Of a stretch of 64,000 nt of DNA, positions 1 to 9,763 are shown one piece after another. This DNA is from Corylus avellana. Lineage: Eukaryota > Streptophyta > Magnoliopsida > Fagales > Betulaceae. Within the stretch, counting starts at the first letter, position 1; every line of letters begins with the position of its first letter. The notes beneath the pieces were generated by a model. It ran no database searches, was not told the DNA's origin, and saw nothing but the letters and a program-made list of their open reading frames with translations. The position numbers and the translations under genes were made by a program. Where the stretch lies: contig NC_081549.1 of NCBI RefSeq assembly GCF_901000735.1, positions 7,493,416 to 7,557,415 of the forward strand, given 5' to 3'.

Positions 1-21
1 GGTCCGAGTTCAGAGGAATAG

Positions 22-158
22 GATCCTCTCCATTTCATAGTATCCAATTAATGTATTTTAGAGGTGTAAAATTGTCTAAAAAATTATTAAGAAAATTTTA
101 TCTCTCAAAAATACACTAATTGAATATTATCTATTTCAAATGAAATGTAGAAGATCAT
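22..158. repeat. Foldback MITE-like hairpin
   Basis: Two arms (about 30-88 and 92-158) are imperfect reverse complements. The left arm has catttcat followed by aattaatgtatttt, and the right arm read on the minus strand has catttcat followed by aattagtgtattttt. No coding potential is visible. The family is not recognised and a target duplication is not clear, so the ends are approximate. Confidence 0.5.
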
Positions 159-624
159 TTTCTGAGTTTTCAGAGTGGTATTGCGTAGGAATATTATGGC
201 ACAGTTGTCTGGGATACATCCCCAAATACGTTGTGTTGGTCTTTTTTTCAGAGAATGTTTTCATTTTATTCTAGGTGTTTGATATATGAATCAATGAGTA
301 TATATCAGGTATATGGAAGACTATAAGATACTCATATAGAAGTGTATAATCCAATCAATCAAGCAAATGTGTGTGTATATATATATATAGCATGTGTTTA
401 GAGGGTTATTACTTCGTGTAAAGTAGTGGGTTTTTGTCTGCCCCAGTTACATTAACAATCAATCCTCAATCCTGATTTGGTTGGTGTTTGGGAGCTGATC
501 CAAAGTCTTTTTATTTGTATTTTTTACCCAATACGGGGAAAGGAAAAAAGGGACTAAAAAGGAGGGTTTTTAGCCGCTCTTAATTCTCAAAGAAGAAAGA
601 AAATGAGAATTTTTAGAAAGGACA
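159..624. other. Spacer without visible genes
   Basis: AT-rich spacer with a short (TA)n tract near 377-388. Both strands carry frequent stops and I see no domain, RNA gene or clear regulatory structure. Confidence 0.6.
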
Positions 625-985
625 ATTTCCTTTAACTTAGTCTATAAAAGCGACGTGTTTTTTGAACATGTGAAAAACACATGTTTTTTTAATAGTAGGG
701 ATAAAGTTGGAATAAATTTAATTAAAAACTCATGTGCACCTCACATGTTATTAAAAAAATGGATACATAACTTTTATGAGAGTTTTTCTCTAAATTGGGT
801 TGGAGGAATTTTTTTCAACTTATTCTATAAAAGTAACAGATGTCCAATTTTTTAATAACATGTGAGGTGCACATGCGTTTTTAATAAGATTTATTTCAAC
901 TGTCTCTGTTATTAAAAAAACATGTGCTTTTCATATGTTTAAAGAACACATGTCACTTTTATAGACTAGGTTGAAGGAAATTCTT
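625..985. repeat. Foldback MITE with arms of about 130 bp
   Basis: The left arm (about 627-760) and right arm (about 850-985) are long imperfect inverted repeats. Both contain tagtctataaaag and a tract reading catgtgcacctcacatgtta. The central part (about 780-840) repeats arm-like sequence, suggesting a nested or partly duplicated copy. It encodes nothing; the 66-residue open frame inside it is an accident of the repeat. Confidence 0.65.
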
Positions 986-1046
986 TCAACCCAGTTTGGA
1001 GAAAAACTCTATCCTTTCAGAACTACTTGCAAGTGCAAGGCGAAAA

Positions 1047-1472
1047 TGACGTAGCGGAAGACTAAGGTAATTAATCAAAGAGTAGCGTCTTTGATTCTGC
1101 AAGGAGAAGCGTCTTTGTCTTCTACCCAAAAGATAAAACAAGCCCGCAGGTTAAAAAAAAAAAAAACTCCGCAGAGTATTTGAGAGAGAATTCTCTGATT
1201 TGATTATAATTCAATGAGTTCCGTTTTACATAATAAGCAAGCCTATTTATAGAAGATAAATACTTGTAGAGAAAGCAAACCTACTTCTAGTAGAGAAAGT
1301 AAATCTAATCCTAGTAGAGAAAGTAAATCTAATCATAGTAGGAAAGTAAACATAATCCTAATAGGAAAAGTAAACATAATTCTAATAGGAAAAGTAAATA
1401 TACTCCTAGTAGGGAAATGATTAAAAGTAAACTATTTATTCTTGGGGGTGGGGACACACATGTCCTACATCA
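1047..1472 (-). repeat. 3' LTR of Ty3/gypsy element, complete
   Basis: On the minus strand it begins TGATGTAGGACATG and ends CTACGTCA, giving the TG...CA ends typical of LTRs. It is 426 bp long. The interior has several short repeats of the form agtagagaaagtaaatctaatc. It is preceded on the minus strand by a purine-rich tract at 1473-1485. Confidence 0.9.
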
Positions 1473-1485
1473 GTCTCCCCTTCTT
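1473..1485 (-). other. Polypurine tract of the Ty3 element
   Basis: Read on the minus strand this is aagaaggggagac, directly followed by the LTR start TGATG. A polypurine tract abutting the 3' LTR primes plus-strand DNA synthesis in LTR retroelements. Its place fixes the element's orientation as minus. Confidence 0.8.
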
Positions 1486-2620
1486 GAAAAAAAACTCGTC
1501 CTCGAGTTAAGTTCTGACTCCTCTAGTGGAAAATATTCAAAAATGTCTGCCACGTTGAATGTTGAGGATATCGCCATTTCTTCTGGAAGATCGATGACAT
1601 ATGCATTGTCGTTAATCTTTTTTAGTACCTTGCATGGACCATACTTCTTATTCCTCAGCTTTCCAGAAGTACCAGTCGGCAGTCGCCCCTTGCGTAGATA
1701 CACCATCACAAAATCTCCTTCTTAAAAAATCTTCGATCGCCGACCCTTGTCTGCTGCCGTCTTGTACTTAGCATAAGATTCTTCCAGATGCTGACGAACT
1801 CCCTCTTGGGTAGCTTTCACCCGTTCTGCTAATTGCTCCGCTGCCGCACTTGCACCGGGTAGCTTAGGTAAAGTTGCAAGATCTACTGCAAGTCTCAGAG
1901 TTCTTCCATAGACGACTTCAAATGGTGCCTTCCCAGTAGATCGATTCACCATGTTATTGTAGGCAAACTCAGCTTGAGCTAAAGCCAGGTCCCACTGCTT
2001 CGGTTTGTCACCTGCAATACATCGAAGTAAATTACCTAGAGTTCGATTAACAACTTCTGTCTGCCCGTCCGTCTGCGGATGGCTCGTGCTACTAAAGTTC
2101 AATGCTGTGTCGAACCGCCTCCATAATGTTCGCCAAAAGTGAGACAAGAACTTGGTGTCTCGGTCAGAAGTGATAGACTTTGGGACTCCATGCAATCGAA
2201 CCACCTCTCGGAAGAATAGATTGGCCACTTGAACTGCATAAGATGTTTTCTTGCAAGCAACAAAGTGAGCCATTTTGGAAAATCTATCCACAATTACCAT
2301 TATAGAATCTGCTCCTCGTTGGGTTCTCGGGAGACCCAATACAAAATCCATGGATACATCTTCCCACGATGCTTCTGGTATTGGTAGAGGCATGTATAAT
2401 CCCGTATTTTGGGTTTTCCCCTTGGCGACCTGACAAGTCTGGCATCGTCGGACAAAATTACCTACTTCTTTCTTCAGTTGCGGCCAGTAATACCGTTCCT
2501 CTACCAGAGCAATAGTCTTGTCTCTTCCCAGATGACCACCCAAACCTCCAGCATGTAATTCTCGGATTATTTGTTCCCGTAAGGAACTCCTCGGAATGCA
2601 CAGCTGATTCCCACGAAATA
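1486..2620 (-). pseudogene. Ty3/gypsy integrase remnant
   Basis: The open frame 2543-1722 starts with the end of the zinc-binding region (HLGRDKT...CQTCQ) and continues into the catalytic core. The DD35E residues are visible as D66 (MDFV), D127 (SDRD) and E163 (GQTE). After a single in-frame TAA following SKIF, the same frame continues (1709-1470) with the C-terminal tail: GKL, a degenerate GP..VL pattern, [11 protein letters not shown] and TFNVADIF. A stop also separates it from the RNase H part upstream. In an intact element this enzyme would insert the DNA copy into the genome. Here it is a broken pol fragment. Confidence 0.88.
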
Positions 2621-2675
2621 AATACCCCTCCTGAATATGTATCTCAGAAATTGGTTGCCCCGCCTTGCAATGCTT

Positions 2676-3047
2676 CTAGGTTTTACCAAAATCTTCATCT
2701 TCCTCATATAACTCCTTTAGGTACTCGAATCCAGTCACTTCAGCTTTCATGGTGATCAGCAGGGTAGCTCGGCGGCTTAAAGCGTCAGCTACACGATTTA
2801 GTTTTCCCGACTTATGCTTGAGAGAAAAAGTGAACCGTTGGATGTAAGAAACCCACCGAGCATGCATCCGATTCAAATTCTTTTGACTATTGATGAACTT
2901 TAATGCTTGATGGTCGGTATAGAGGACAAACTCTCGTTGGATCAGGTAGTGCTCCCACACCTTGAGGGCTCTCAAGACAGCATAAAGCTCCAACTCATAT
3001 GTTGACCACTTCTGTCTTGCTTCTCCGAGCTTCTCACTAAAAAATTC
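2676..3047 (-). pseudogene. Ty3/gypsy RNase H remnant
   Basis: The minus frame reads FFSEKL, then YELELYAV, then LYTDHQAL and ADALSRR, the order seen in Ty3/gypsy RNase H, where it follows reverse transcriptase. Its upstream edge near 3047 is abrupt: the expected RT thumb and palm are absent and the next bases belong to an inverted RT segment on the plus strand. Confidence 0.85.
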
Positions 3048-3496
3048 TACTTATTCTAAGGGAAAGCCGGTCCTCCTATCCATTGGATCAGAATTTATAG
3101 AAGAAGTTAAGGAGGCCCGAGACATCATAGCATTGGTGACCAAGGGAACCCCGGGCTCCGTCTCACAAGAAGTTCCTGAGATAATGCGACCGATGTTAGA
3201 AGAATTCCAAGACATCATGCCTGAAGAGATGCCCGAAGGACTGCCGCCCATGAGAGATATCCAGCACTATATTGACTTAGTGCCGGGCGCAAGTCTCCCG
3301 AACTTGCCACATTATCGAATGAGCCCAAAGGAGAATGCTATTTTGCAAGAGCAGGTAGAGGGGTTAATTCGGAAGGGACACTTGCGAGAGAGTATGAGTC
3401 CATGCGCAGTACCGGCCCTACTTGTACCGAAGAAAGATGGGAGTTGGCGAATATGCGTGGATAGCCGGGCAATAAACAAGATCACGGTCAAGTATC
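3048..3496 (+). pseudogene. Inverted Ty3/gypsy RT N-terminal fragment
   Basis: The plus-strand frame (3133-3501 and upstream) reads LVTKGT, then [35 protein letters not shown] and [20 protein letters not shown], ending at ITVKYR. This is the start of a Ty3/gypsy reverse transcriptase up to just before its first catalytic block. It runs opposite to the integrase and RNase H of the same element. Its last codons run straight into LTR sequence at 3497. Confidence 0.88.
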
Positions 3497-3903
3497 GGTA
3501 ATTAATCAAAGAGCAGCGTCTTTGATTCTGCAAGGAGAAGCGTCTTCGTCTTCTACCTAAAAGATAAAACAAGCCCGCAGGCTAAAAACAAATAAAACTC
3601 CGCAGAGTATTTGAGAGAGAATTCTCTGATTTGATTATAATTTAATGAGTTCCGTTTTACATAATAAGCAAGCCTATTTATAGAAGATAAATACTTGTAG
3701 AGAAAGCAAACCTACTTCTAGTAGAGAAAGTAAATCTAATCCTAGTAGAGAAAGTAAATCTAATCATAGTAGGAAAGTAAACATAATCCTAGTAGGGAAA
3801 GTAAACATAATTCTAATAGGAAAAGTAAATATACTCCTAGTAGGAAAATGATTAAAAGTAAACTATTTATTCTTGGGGGTGAGGACACACATGTCCTACA
3901 TCA
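3497..3903 (-). repeat. 5' LTR of Ty3/gypsy element, inner end lost
   Basis: It matches 1066-1472 base for base in length (407 bp) with few substitutions. The 19 bases that form the inner end of the other LTR (1047-1065) are missing, replaced by the RT fragment. The outer end is intact (cctacatca) and is followed by the target duplication gaaaa. Confidence 0.88.
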
Positions 3904-3908
3904 GAAAA

Positions 3909-5302
3909 TCGGCCTATTTTACTACCAAGTATGCACAAGAGTTGACACAATTGCTGATGGATGTTGGAGACTTTTTGAGCACACGGCGAATTTATGAATA
4001 GATGACCTTTATTGATAGCTAGTATACTTAGCTGGAAATCTCCTTCAAGATGGAGAGAGAAACATCTAAAATTGATGACAAAGCGTGAAGCTAGGAGGGT
4101 TGCCTAGGCAAAACAATTAAAATGAGTGGCCGGCAAGGCATGAAGCTAGGAGTGCTGCCTCATTATCTCCAAATCCCCACTGAGGCTTCCGACACATGTC
4201 TCATTATTAATTAATCTCTATTAATTAGGATTTAAGCTTAGTCTAAGTATAGTTTGGGTTTTTATCTTTTATTTTGTTTTTTATCATCAGCCTCATTATT
4301 ATATATGAGACTATTTTTGGGTGTTTAACAAAAATTCATTAGCTGCCTTCACGATTGACAATCCCATTATCTCCATAAAATCATCATCATCATCATCATA
4401 TATATATCCACCGCATATATATGAATGAAAGTATGAAACGTAGAATATAAATTCTATGATCCAAGAAGCTCATGATCCTAGAAATCCTTCGTTATTTTAC
4501 AAATACAACAACCGACTAATGAGACATTCCTTTTCAAGGAACTTATACACGTGTCTCGCCCCAAATACAAATGTCAACCCAAAAGGAAAAAAAAAAAAAA
4601 GAAAAAAAGAAAAAAGAGATTCCCTTTAAAAGAATCAAATTAACACTATTAAGAGTATACATTTAGAATTAGAAAAAAAAAAAAAGAGTGTACATTTAGA
4701 GAAAGTAGAATTAAATTTGAAATTTACCGCACCTAACCCAAACCCTTATCTTAATAGTTAATAGTATGGTACCTACCTAGTGGAAAGAAAGAAAGATAAT
4801 TCTATTATTTAAGGGCTCGTTTGAGTTTGCAATTTCAAAATGTGCGAATTGAAAATGCAATTTTTAAAAACCCAATTAAACGTTTAATAAAATTGTAGTT
4901 TGATATTTAAAATTACAGTTTAGTATTCAAAATCACGCACTTTTAAACAGACGTCTCTTTGATTGCGATTTGAAAATACAAATTCTTCTACATTTTCAAA
5001 TCAAATATATATATATATTTGCAAGCTAATTTAAAATCACATTTAGTCGCATTACTCAATAGATGACATTGAAAGTCTCATATATAGCAATATATGTACT
5101 TACTTTAATCTCTAATGTCTGCCATTTGAAGAAACTTAAGAAAATGAGCCACTCGACTCTCGAGGCATTTGCTTCCTCTATCACCCTCATTTCCATCATT
5201 ACCGTCGTGCCACGTATTGCAACACCGACACCCTGTATCAGCCTACGGGGCTGTGACACACCTCCACAAAGTCCCAATTTCTCTCCTACACATACACATT
5301 CA
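3909..5302. other. Spacer and probable Dof promoter region
   Basis: AT-rich region with (atc)n/(at)n near 4380-4400, A-rich tracts near 4590-4610, and a segment at about 4811-5060 rich in repeats of ttgaaaat/tttcaaat that looks like a decayed MITE. Downstream lies the Dof coding sequence, so the upstream regulatory region must fall here. I could not fix a TATA box or transcription start. Confidence 0.4.
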
Positions 5303-5366
5303 CACTCTCATGCATGTGCATGGGGGGCATGCACATTTCCAATGCAAAGTCATGTGCATGAGAGTG
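5303..5366 (+). promoter_or_regulatory. Hairpin in the Dof leader
   Basis: cactctcatgca (5303-5314) pairs perfectly with tgcatgagagtg (5355-5366), a 12-bp stem enclosing a 40-base loop that contains the RY-like string gcatgc. It lies about 90 bases upstream of the Dof start. If transcribed it would be a structured part of the 5' leader. A function is inference only. Confidence 0.5.
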
Positions 5367-5420
5367 CATATAACTCTTTTGCCCACAAACAGTGAAACAA
5401 AAAAGGGCTTTTGAATCTTC

Positions 5421-5483
5421 ATGAAGCCTATGAGGTGGTGTGAGCCGACTGGCCATGGAAAGAGAATGGAAACCAAACGTTGA
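5421..5483 (+). promoter_or_regulatory. Upstream ORF overlapping the Dof start
   Basis: ATG at 5421 opens a 20-codon frame ending with TGA at 5481-5483, in a different frame from the Dof gene and overlapping its start (5455). Its second ATG is at 5430. If the leader includes it, scanning ribosomes would meet this ATG first and initiation at the Dof ATG would be lowered. Whether the leader contains 5421 is not shown by sequence alone. Confidence 0.45.
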
Positions 5484-6249
5484 GATATCCCCAAACTGCC
5501 CCCGATGTGGTTCTTGCAACACCAAATTCTGCTACTACAACAACTACAGCTTGACACAGCCGAGGTACTTCTGCAAGGGCTGTAGAAGGTACTGGACCAA
5601 AGGCGGATCGTTACGGAATGTGCCCGTCGGCGGCGGCTGCCGGAAAAACAGACGGGGCGCGGGGAAGCTGTTAAGAAGTAGTGTGGCTAATGGGAAGCTT
5701 CCAAATAACCCAATGGGGAATTCATTGGCTGGAACATCTACTACCTCCACAATCATGCCTGATGGCTCACACATTGATCTTGCACTTGTCTATGCAAACT
5801 TCTTGAGCCAAAAGCTGGATTCAAAGATGGCGCCGTTCGAGTTGCCGGAATTGCCGGCCAATTTTGTGAGCTCTGGTGCTGATCAATTGGTGGAGGAAAA
5901 TAGTTTTTTTGGATGCCACAATCTTTCTGAATTGGCAGGGGAAATTTGTCCAGATGCTAGTGACTACCAGATGTGTTTGAGTGGATCTGATTCAATCCAG
6001 AAGCAGCAAGATAGAAGAGGGTATGACTCATCAAGCAATTACTATGCATTGCCACCATTGCCGGGAGAAGACATAGCCACCTCTGATCAAGAAGTGGTGT
6101 GGTCGTGTTCTCAGGCAATGATGGTGAATCATGGCTTTCAAGGAACACAGCTGCCAATTGGACAAGAAGCTGAAGATCCCAATTCGTTGATTTCTAATTG
6201 GAGCCTGTTCGATTTGTCAAGTGATCATGATACTTTCTCAAGAACATGA
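5455..6249 (+). CDS. Dof-type zinc-finger transcription factor
   Basis: A 264-residue single-exon frame. Dof proteins are plant-specific nuclear factors that bind AAAG cores through one C2-C2 finger. The finger spans residues 15-68, with zinc ligands C15, C18, C40 and C43 (CX2CX21CX2C). It contains the family signature: [25 protein letters not shown] and [11 protein letters not shown] basic stretch (KNRRGAGK) follows. The rest is low-similarity acidic and Ser/Asn-rich sequence, as is usual for the family's regulatory region, ending [12 protein letters not shown]. The ATG at 5455 is chosen because an in-frame TGA lies at 5431 and it is the first in-frame ATG. An alternative GTG at 5440 is unlikely. 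The short N-terminus and finger resemble the Dof3.5/Dof1.2-like subgroup; that placement is tentative. Truncated 3' copies occur at 22722-22820 and 63398-63494. Confidence 0.92.
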   Translation: MEREWKPNVEISPNCPRCGSCNTKFCYYNNYSLTQPRYFCKGCRRYWTKGGSLRNVPVGGGCRKNRRGAGKLLRSSVANGKLPNNPMGNSLAGTSTTSTIMPDGSHIDLALVYANFLSQKLDSKMAPFELPELPANFVSSGADQLVEENSFFGCHNLSELAGEICPDASDYQMCLSGSDSIQKQQDRRGYDSSSNYYALPPLPGEDIATSDQEVVWSCSQAMMVNHGFQGTQLPIGQEAEDPNSLISNWSLFDLSSDHDTFSRT

Positions 6250-8520
6250 TCAGGGAGTGCGATTTTCTTTGTTGTTTTCTTATTATTTCACTCACTATAT
6301 ATGATTATAAATATTGTATAGAATAGGATGGGGAAATTGCCTTTGAAATAATCTTTTAAGTGTATTGAGTGTTATATATATATATATCTCGAGAATATCA
6401 CTCCTATAGCCAAGTTTGAGATTCATGATCCATTTGTAAAAAACTTTATGTATCCCATGGCCAACAGCTTATAAAAACACCTTTTTTTTTTTTTCGTTGC
6501 ATGATCGTGCACGAACAAACGATTTGTATAGTGGATGTCACGTTTTTTTTTTTAAATGCAGAACTAGTTCTTGTGGTTGTACCCATTTATAATTTAGCTC
6601 TTTGTGGTTGCACCAATAAACATCTCAGTCATTGATCGATGAGGTAACATACATTGTGTCTAAAGGAAAGCTAAACACAAAGTTTTGGTCTTTCAAATTA
6701 CACCATCATATATATTTTTTGAGTTATTGAGGCAAAATATATATTGTGTCTAAAATCACAAATCTTTTGGTAATGTTTATCACACAAGTTTTATGGATGC
6801 ATCGTTATAATTATGTATGCGAACTCCAGACGAATTTGAAGTGTAAGGAGACAAATGACGCCTTGGAATAAAAGACAATATATATATTATGATTCAACTG
6901 TTTATAATAAATAAGAAAATAAAGCCATCAATTCTTAATATTACAACTAAGAATTTCATGAATAGAGCTCATTCTTGGCGTATGATGAATGCTAGCTGAT
7001 CATGGCATGCTTAATCAACACATTCAAATGGCATTATACAGATTAATTACAACATAATTAATTAAAAAAAAAAAGAGGGGATTATTCTACATGCATGCCT
7101 ACAACTTTGATTCTAGTCCATGTATTCTTTGCCAACTAGTATGACCAATCTCAGATTCTCAGCTGATCTGCAACCAATGATTCCTCCATCAGCTTTGATT
7201 GCGGGCCAATAAAAGTTCAACATGCAGCACAGGCATTCAAGCTCTCATGGCAGGTAGGTAGGTAGCTAGTTAGGGTTGGGGCTGCCATAGTTTTAGATAT
7301 TAATATTGCAACTGGGACGACAATAAACCAAATGGAAAAGACATCCTTATAAAATTCAAATACACGTTGTGAGTAACTTCAAACTCCAAACCAACGGGAA
7401 ACTAGAATTGGAATCCTACAATATCCTAGAGAAGAAAAGTACTTGGTATTCGAAAAATTAGAGGGCAAAAGACTACAATCCTGTCTAGATCATATTGACA
7501 TGCAATTTTGTTATATATATATATATATATATATACACGTGGCATATATGATATAATTCAATTATGTCTCTTTCGATCCTAGCTAGAAGCCTAGAAGATG
7601 TTATTTATAAATATTGAAGGTTTTAGAATATTTTGGTATTATTTTTATATATGTATTGTCTTTTATTACCATAAACGGAAATATTCTCCACCTAAATTAT
7701 GATAGTATTTGCTACCATATATATTTCTTATTGTAAATATGCTAAGAATATTATGTGACTTTATAATTATTGTATTTCTAATTTTTTTTAATTAATTCTT
7801 ATTCAACTATAAATAAATTATTCTATTATTGCAGTAGTACATTTTTGCACATGACGGAACTATAGAAGTCATATAGCACAAAATAGGCAACTCTTACGTC
7901 TTTTTCTACAAAGGTACGACGTAGAAGAAGTTATCAAGAAGTAGAAGTATACCAATTTAATTAAGGGTGCAAATTGCAAAGATCGATCGTGGAAGGTCCC
8001 TCGGACGTACGTGGACCTGCATTATAATTAATTTAGTGAGAATTTTCTAGTATGTTTTGACCTTAGAATCATGCATATTCAAAACCCTATATATAAAGTA
8101 AAGCCATTAATAAATGCTACGTGGAATTTGTATGAACCACGTGTTCTAGGTGGCAGTCAAGACCATATTAATTATTAAGTCAGCCTTGAAATTTGTGGTT
8201 CAAAATTAACACAAAATTTCTTTTTCAGACCACATGTTCCAGCTTCCAGGTGCCCGTCAAAACCATGAAAAATTTTAGATGCCAAAATCAACTCCTTTTA
8301 TTATTATTATTATTTTTGTTTGGTTGGAAAATTCAAGATAAGCACGTGATCCAAGAAAATAACTCCCATCATCGGAATTACGAATCCTCTCTATCGTCTC
8401 GGCTAAAGGGTCTAAAATTCGGTCTGATAAAATCCAATATCTTTAAATTAAATTATAAAAAAAAAGCACCCAGTCAAATGGTAGAATATTATATGAATTA
8501 AAAAGTTCGGTAGAATATAA
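6250..8520 (+). repeat. Dof downstream flank, unit A of the duplicated block
   Basis: Non-coding sequence that recurs at 22821-25310 and, inverted, at 56860-59146 plus 62455-63397. Shared marks include tcaatgactgag-like and gatcagctagcattcat strings and the cacgtggcatatatgat segment. The first hundred or so bases act as the Dof 3' UTR. Compared with the other copies, unit A lacks about 240 bp near 6610 and about 165 bp near 7990. The 102-residue open frame at 8193-8501 is not preserved in the copies. Confidence 0.8.
7511..7535. repeat. (TA)n microsatellite
   Basis: Pure alternating ta tract. The homologous site in unit B (24343-24363) is preceded by (ca)n, and in unit C (58138-58170) by (gt)n, so it is a compound microsatellite that varies between copies. 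Confidence 0.9.
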
Positions 8521-9690
8521 TATATAAATGCAGAGTAATATTAATTTAAGGGATCGCTCATCTTGGCAACGTGGTAGACGACGTGAGGGTTAAATTACCC
8601 ACCTTCTCCCCTTCGCATGGCGTGCAACAATAGTGGGGGGCGTGGATTGTGAAGACACATGACATGGTCACCCAATATGACGTAGACGATCAACTAGGAG
8701 AAAATTAATTTAATTATTGGCATCTAGAGGTGTTTGTGGTAGGAGTTAAAAAGCGGGTGATTGCAGTTAATAACCGCCCGTCGACCCCTAATCGCTAACT
8801 GTCTAGATAGTTACGGTTTTATGTTTAAAGTTTTGAAAAAATCATTAATCGTTATTTGTCTTTATGTATATTATATAATATATATTATAGTTATATAATA
8901 TAAAAATTTAAGCCGATAAAAAATACTTATTTAATATTCCATTAAATATTATGGTAAACGGTACATCGGATATGTTAGATATATTAGATGTAAGTAACAC
9001 GCAACATAAAGTAGTTGTAATTTGAACTTAGAAAAGATGCTCTCAATCAAGTACATTTGAGGGTAGATTCCAAAGTCTAATTTAGAGTAAGCCATCCCTA
9101 GTAGGAGTGTAAAACAAATCTCCTCCACATATTAAGGGTGGGTGATAGGAGATGATATTGAAAAGGCAATGCTAGCTGTTGACAATTGAGAAATGTGATT
9201 GACTGCTGTGGAAAAGTCATACTAATTTCCTTGTAACTTTCGACTTCAAAAATTTTAGAGGTTAAAACTATTCTTTAATATATAATATAGAATAATACTG
9301 GTTGAGACTTGTGGTATTAATGAGCATCACCTCATAAATTTAGATCTCAAATTCGAGACTTGATAGGTGCAAACTCTCTTTTAGAGCCACATCTTTCGGT
9401 GTAAAAGTTAGTGATTTATCCTGATCCGTGTACAAAAACTTTTGAAGGTGCAATGCACGAGTTCGAAGTTTATTCTGCATGAGTGAATCCAAAAGGACTT
9501 GCTTATTGAGTTTCCCCATTATACTTCATAAATTAATGCAGATTCTAGAGGTTCTAGTACCACTAATAGAGGCATGCAGGACTATTTAATCTTGTTGTTT
9601 AGAAAAGGTTAAAGAAATGAGAAAGTCTAATGGGTGGAGTACTTTTTCCTTCTTAATTGGGTGATGGAGTTGGACCGCTCCTCAATTAAA
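8521..9690 (+). repeat. Spacer segment of the duplicated block, unit A
   Basis: Non-coding sequence found inverted in unit C (about 54535-56440, there interrupted by insertions) and missing from unit B. Both copies carry gatcgctcatcttggcaacg at one end and gggtgatggagttggaccgc at the other. It preserves the empty target sites for the hAT MITE and truncated L1 of unit C. No gene is seen. Confidence 0.75.
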
Positions 9691-9763
9691 TAAATATGAA
9701 GTATTCTATGTATGGAAAACAATTTCCATACATAAAATTACCTCACCATGGAATTTTTTTTTT
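9690..9763. other. Deletion scar where unit A lost its PUB gene
   Basis: Up to about 9690 the sequence matches the PUB-downstream side of unit C, and from about 9763 (ttaggtatgaagtattctat) it matches the PUB-upstream side of all copies. The PUB gene and both near flanks, roughly 3 kb in unit C, are missing. The junction carries a filler with tgaagtattctatgtatgg and a short inverted repeat, tatggaaaa/ttttccata type. Confidence 0.7.

Larger units (their letters stand above)
1042..3908 (-). mobile_element. Ty3/gypsy LTR retrotransposon, internally rearranged
   Basis: The element lies on the minus strand, with its 3' LTR at 1047-1472 and 5' LTR at 3497-3903. It is flanked by a perfect 5-bp duplication, gaaaa (1042-1046 and 3904-3908), so both outer ends come from one integration. 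The interior holds minus-strand integrase and RNase H remnants (1473-3047). Next to them, in opposite orientation, is an N-terminal reverse transcriptase piece (3048-3496) fused directly to the 5' LTR. Gag, protease, the RT palm and the primer-binding site are missing. It cannot move by itself. Confidence 0.9.

Noticed and set aside
5063..5395. 110-codon frame upstream of the Dof gene
   Set aside because: It lies in the presumed promoter and leader, has low-complexity His/Ser runs from cac/tca repeats and no family match.
5440..5454. GTG start extending the Dof protein by five residues
   Set aside because: Plant nuclear genes rarely start at GTG, the extra residues are not typical, and ATG at 5455 is followed directly by the conserved finger.
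8193..8501. 102-codon frame downstream of the Dof gene
   Set aside because: No domain is recognised and the frame is disrupted in units B and C.
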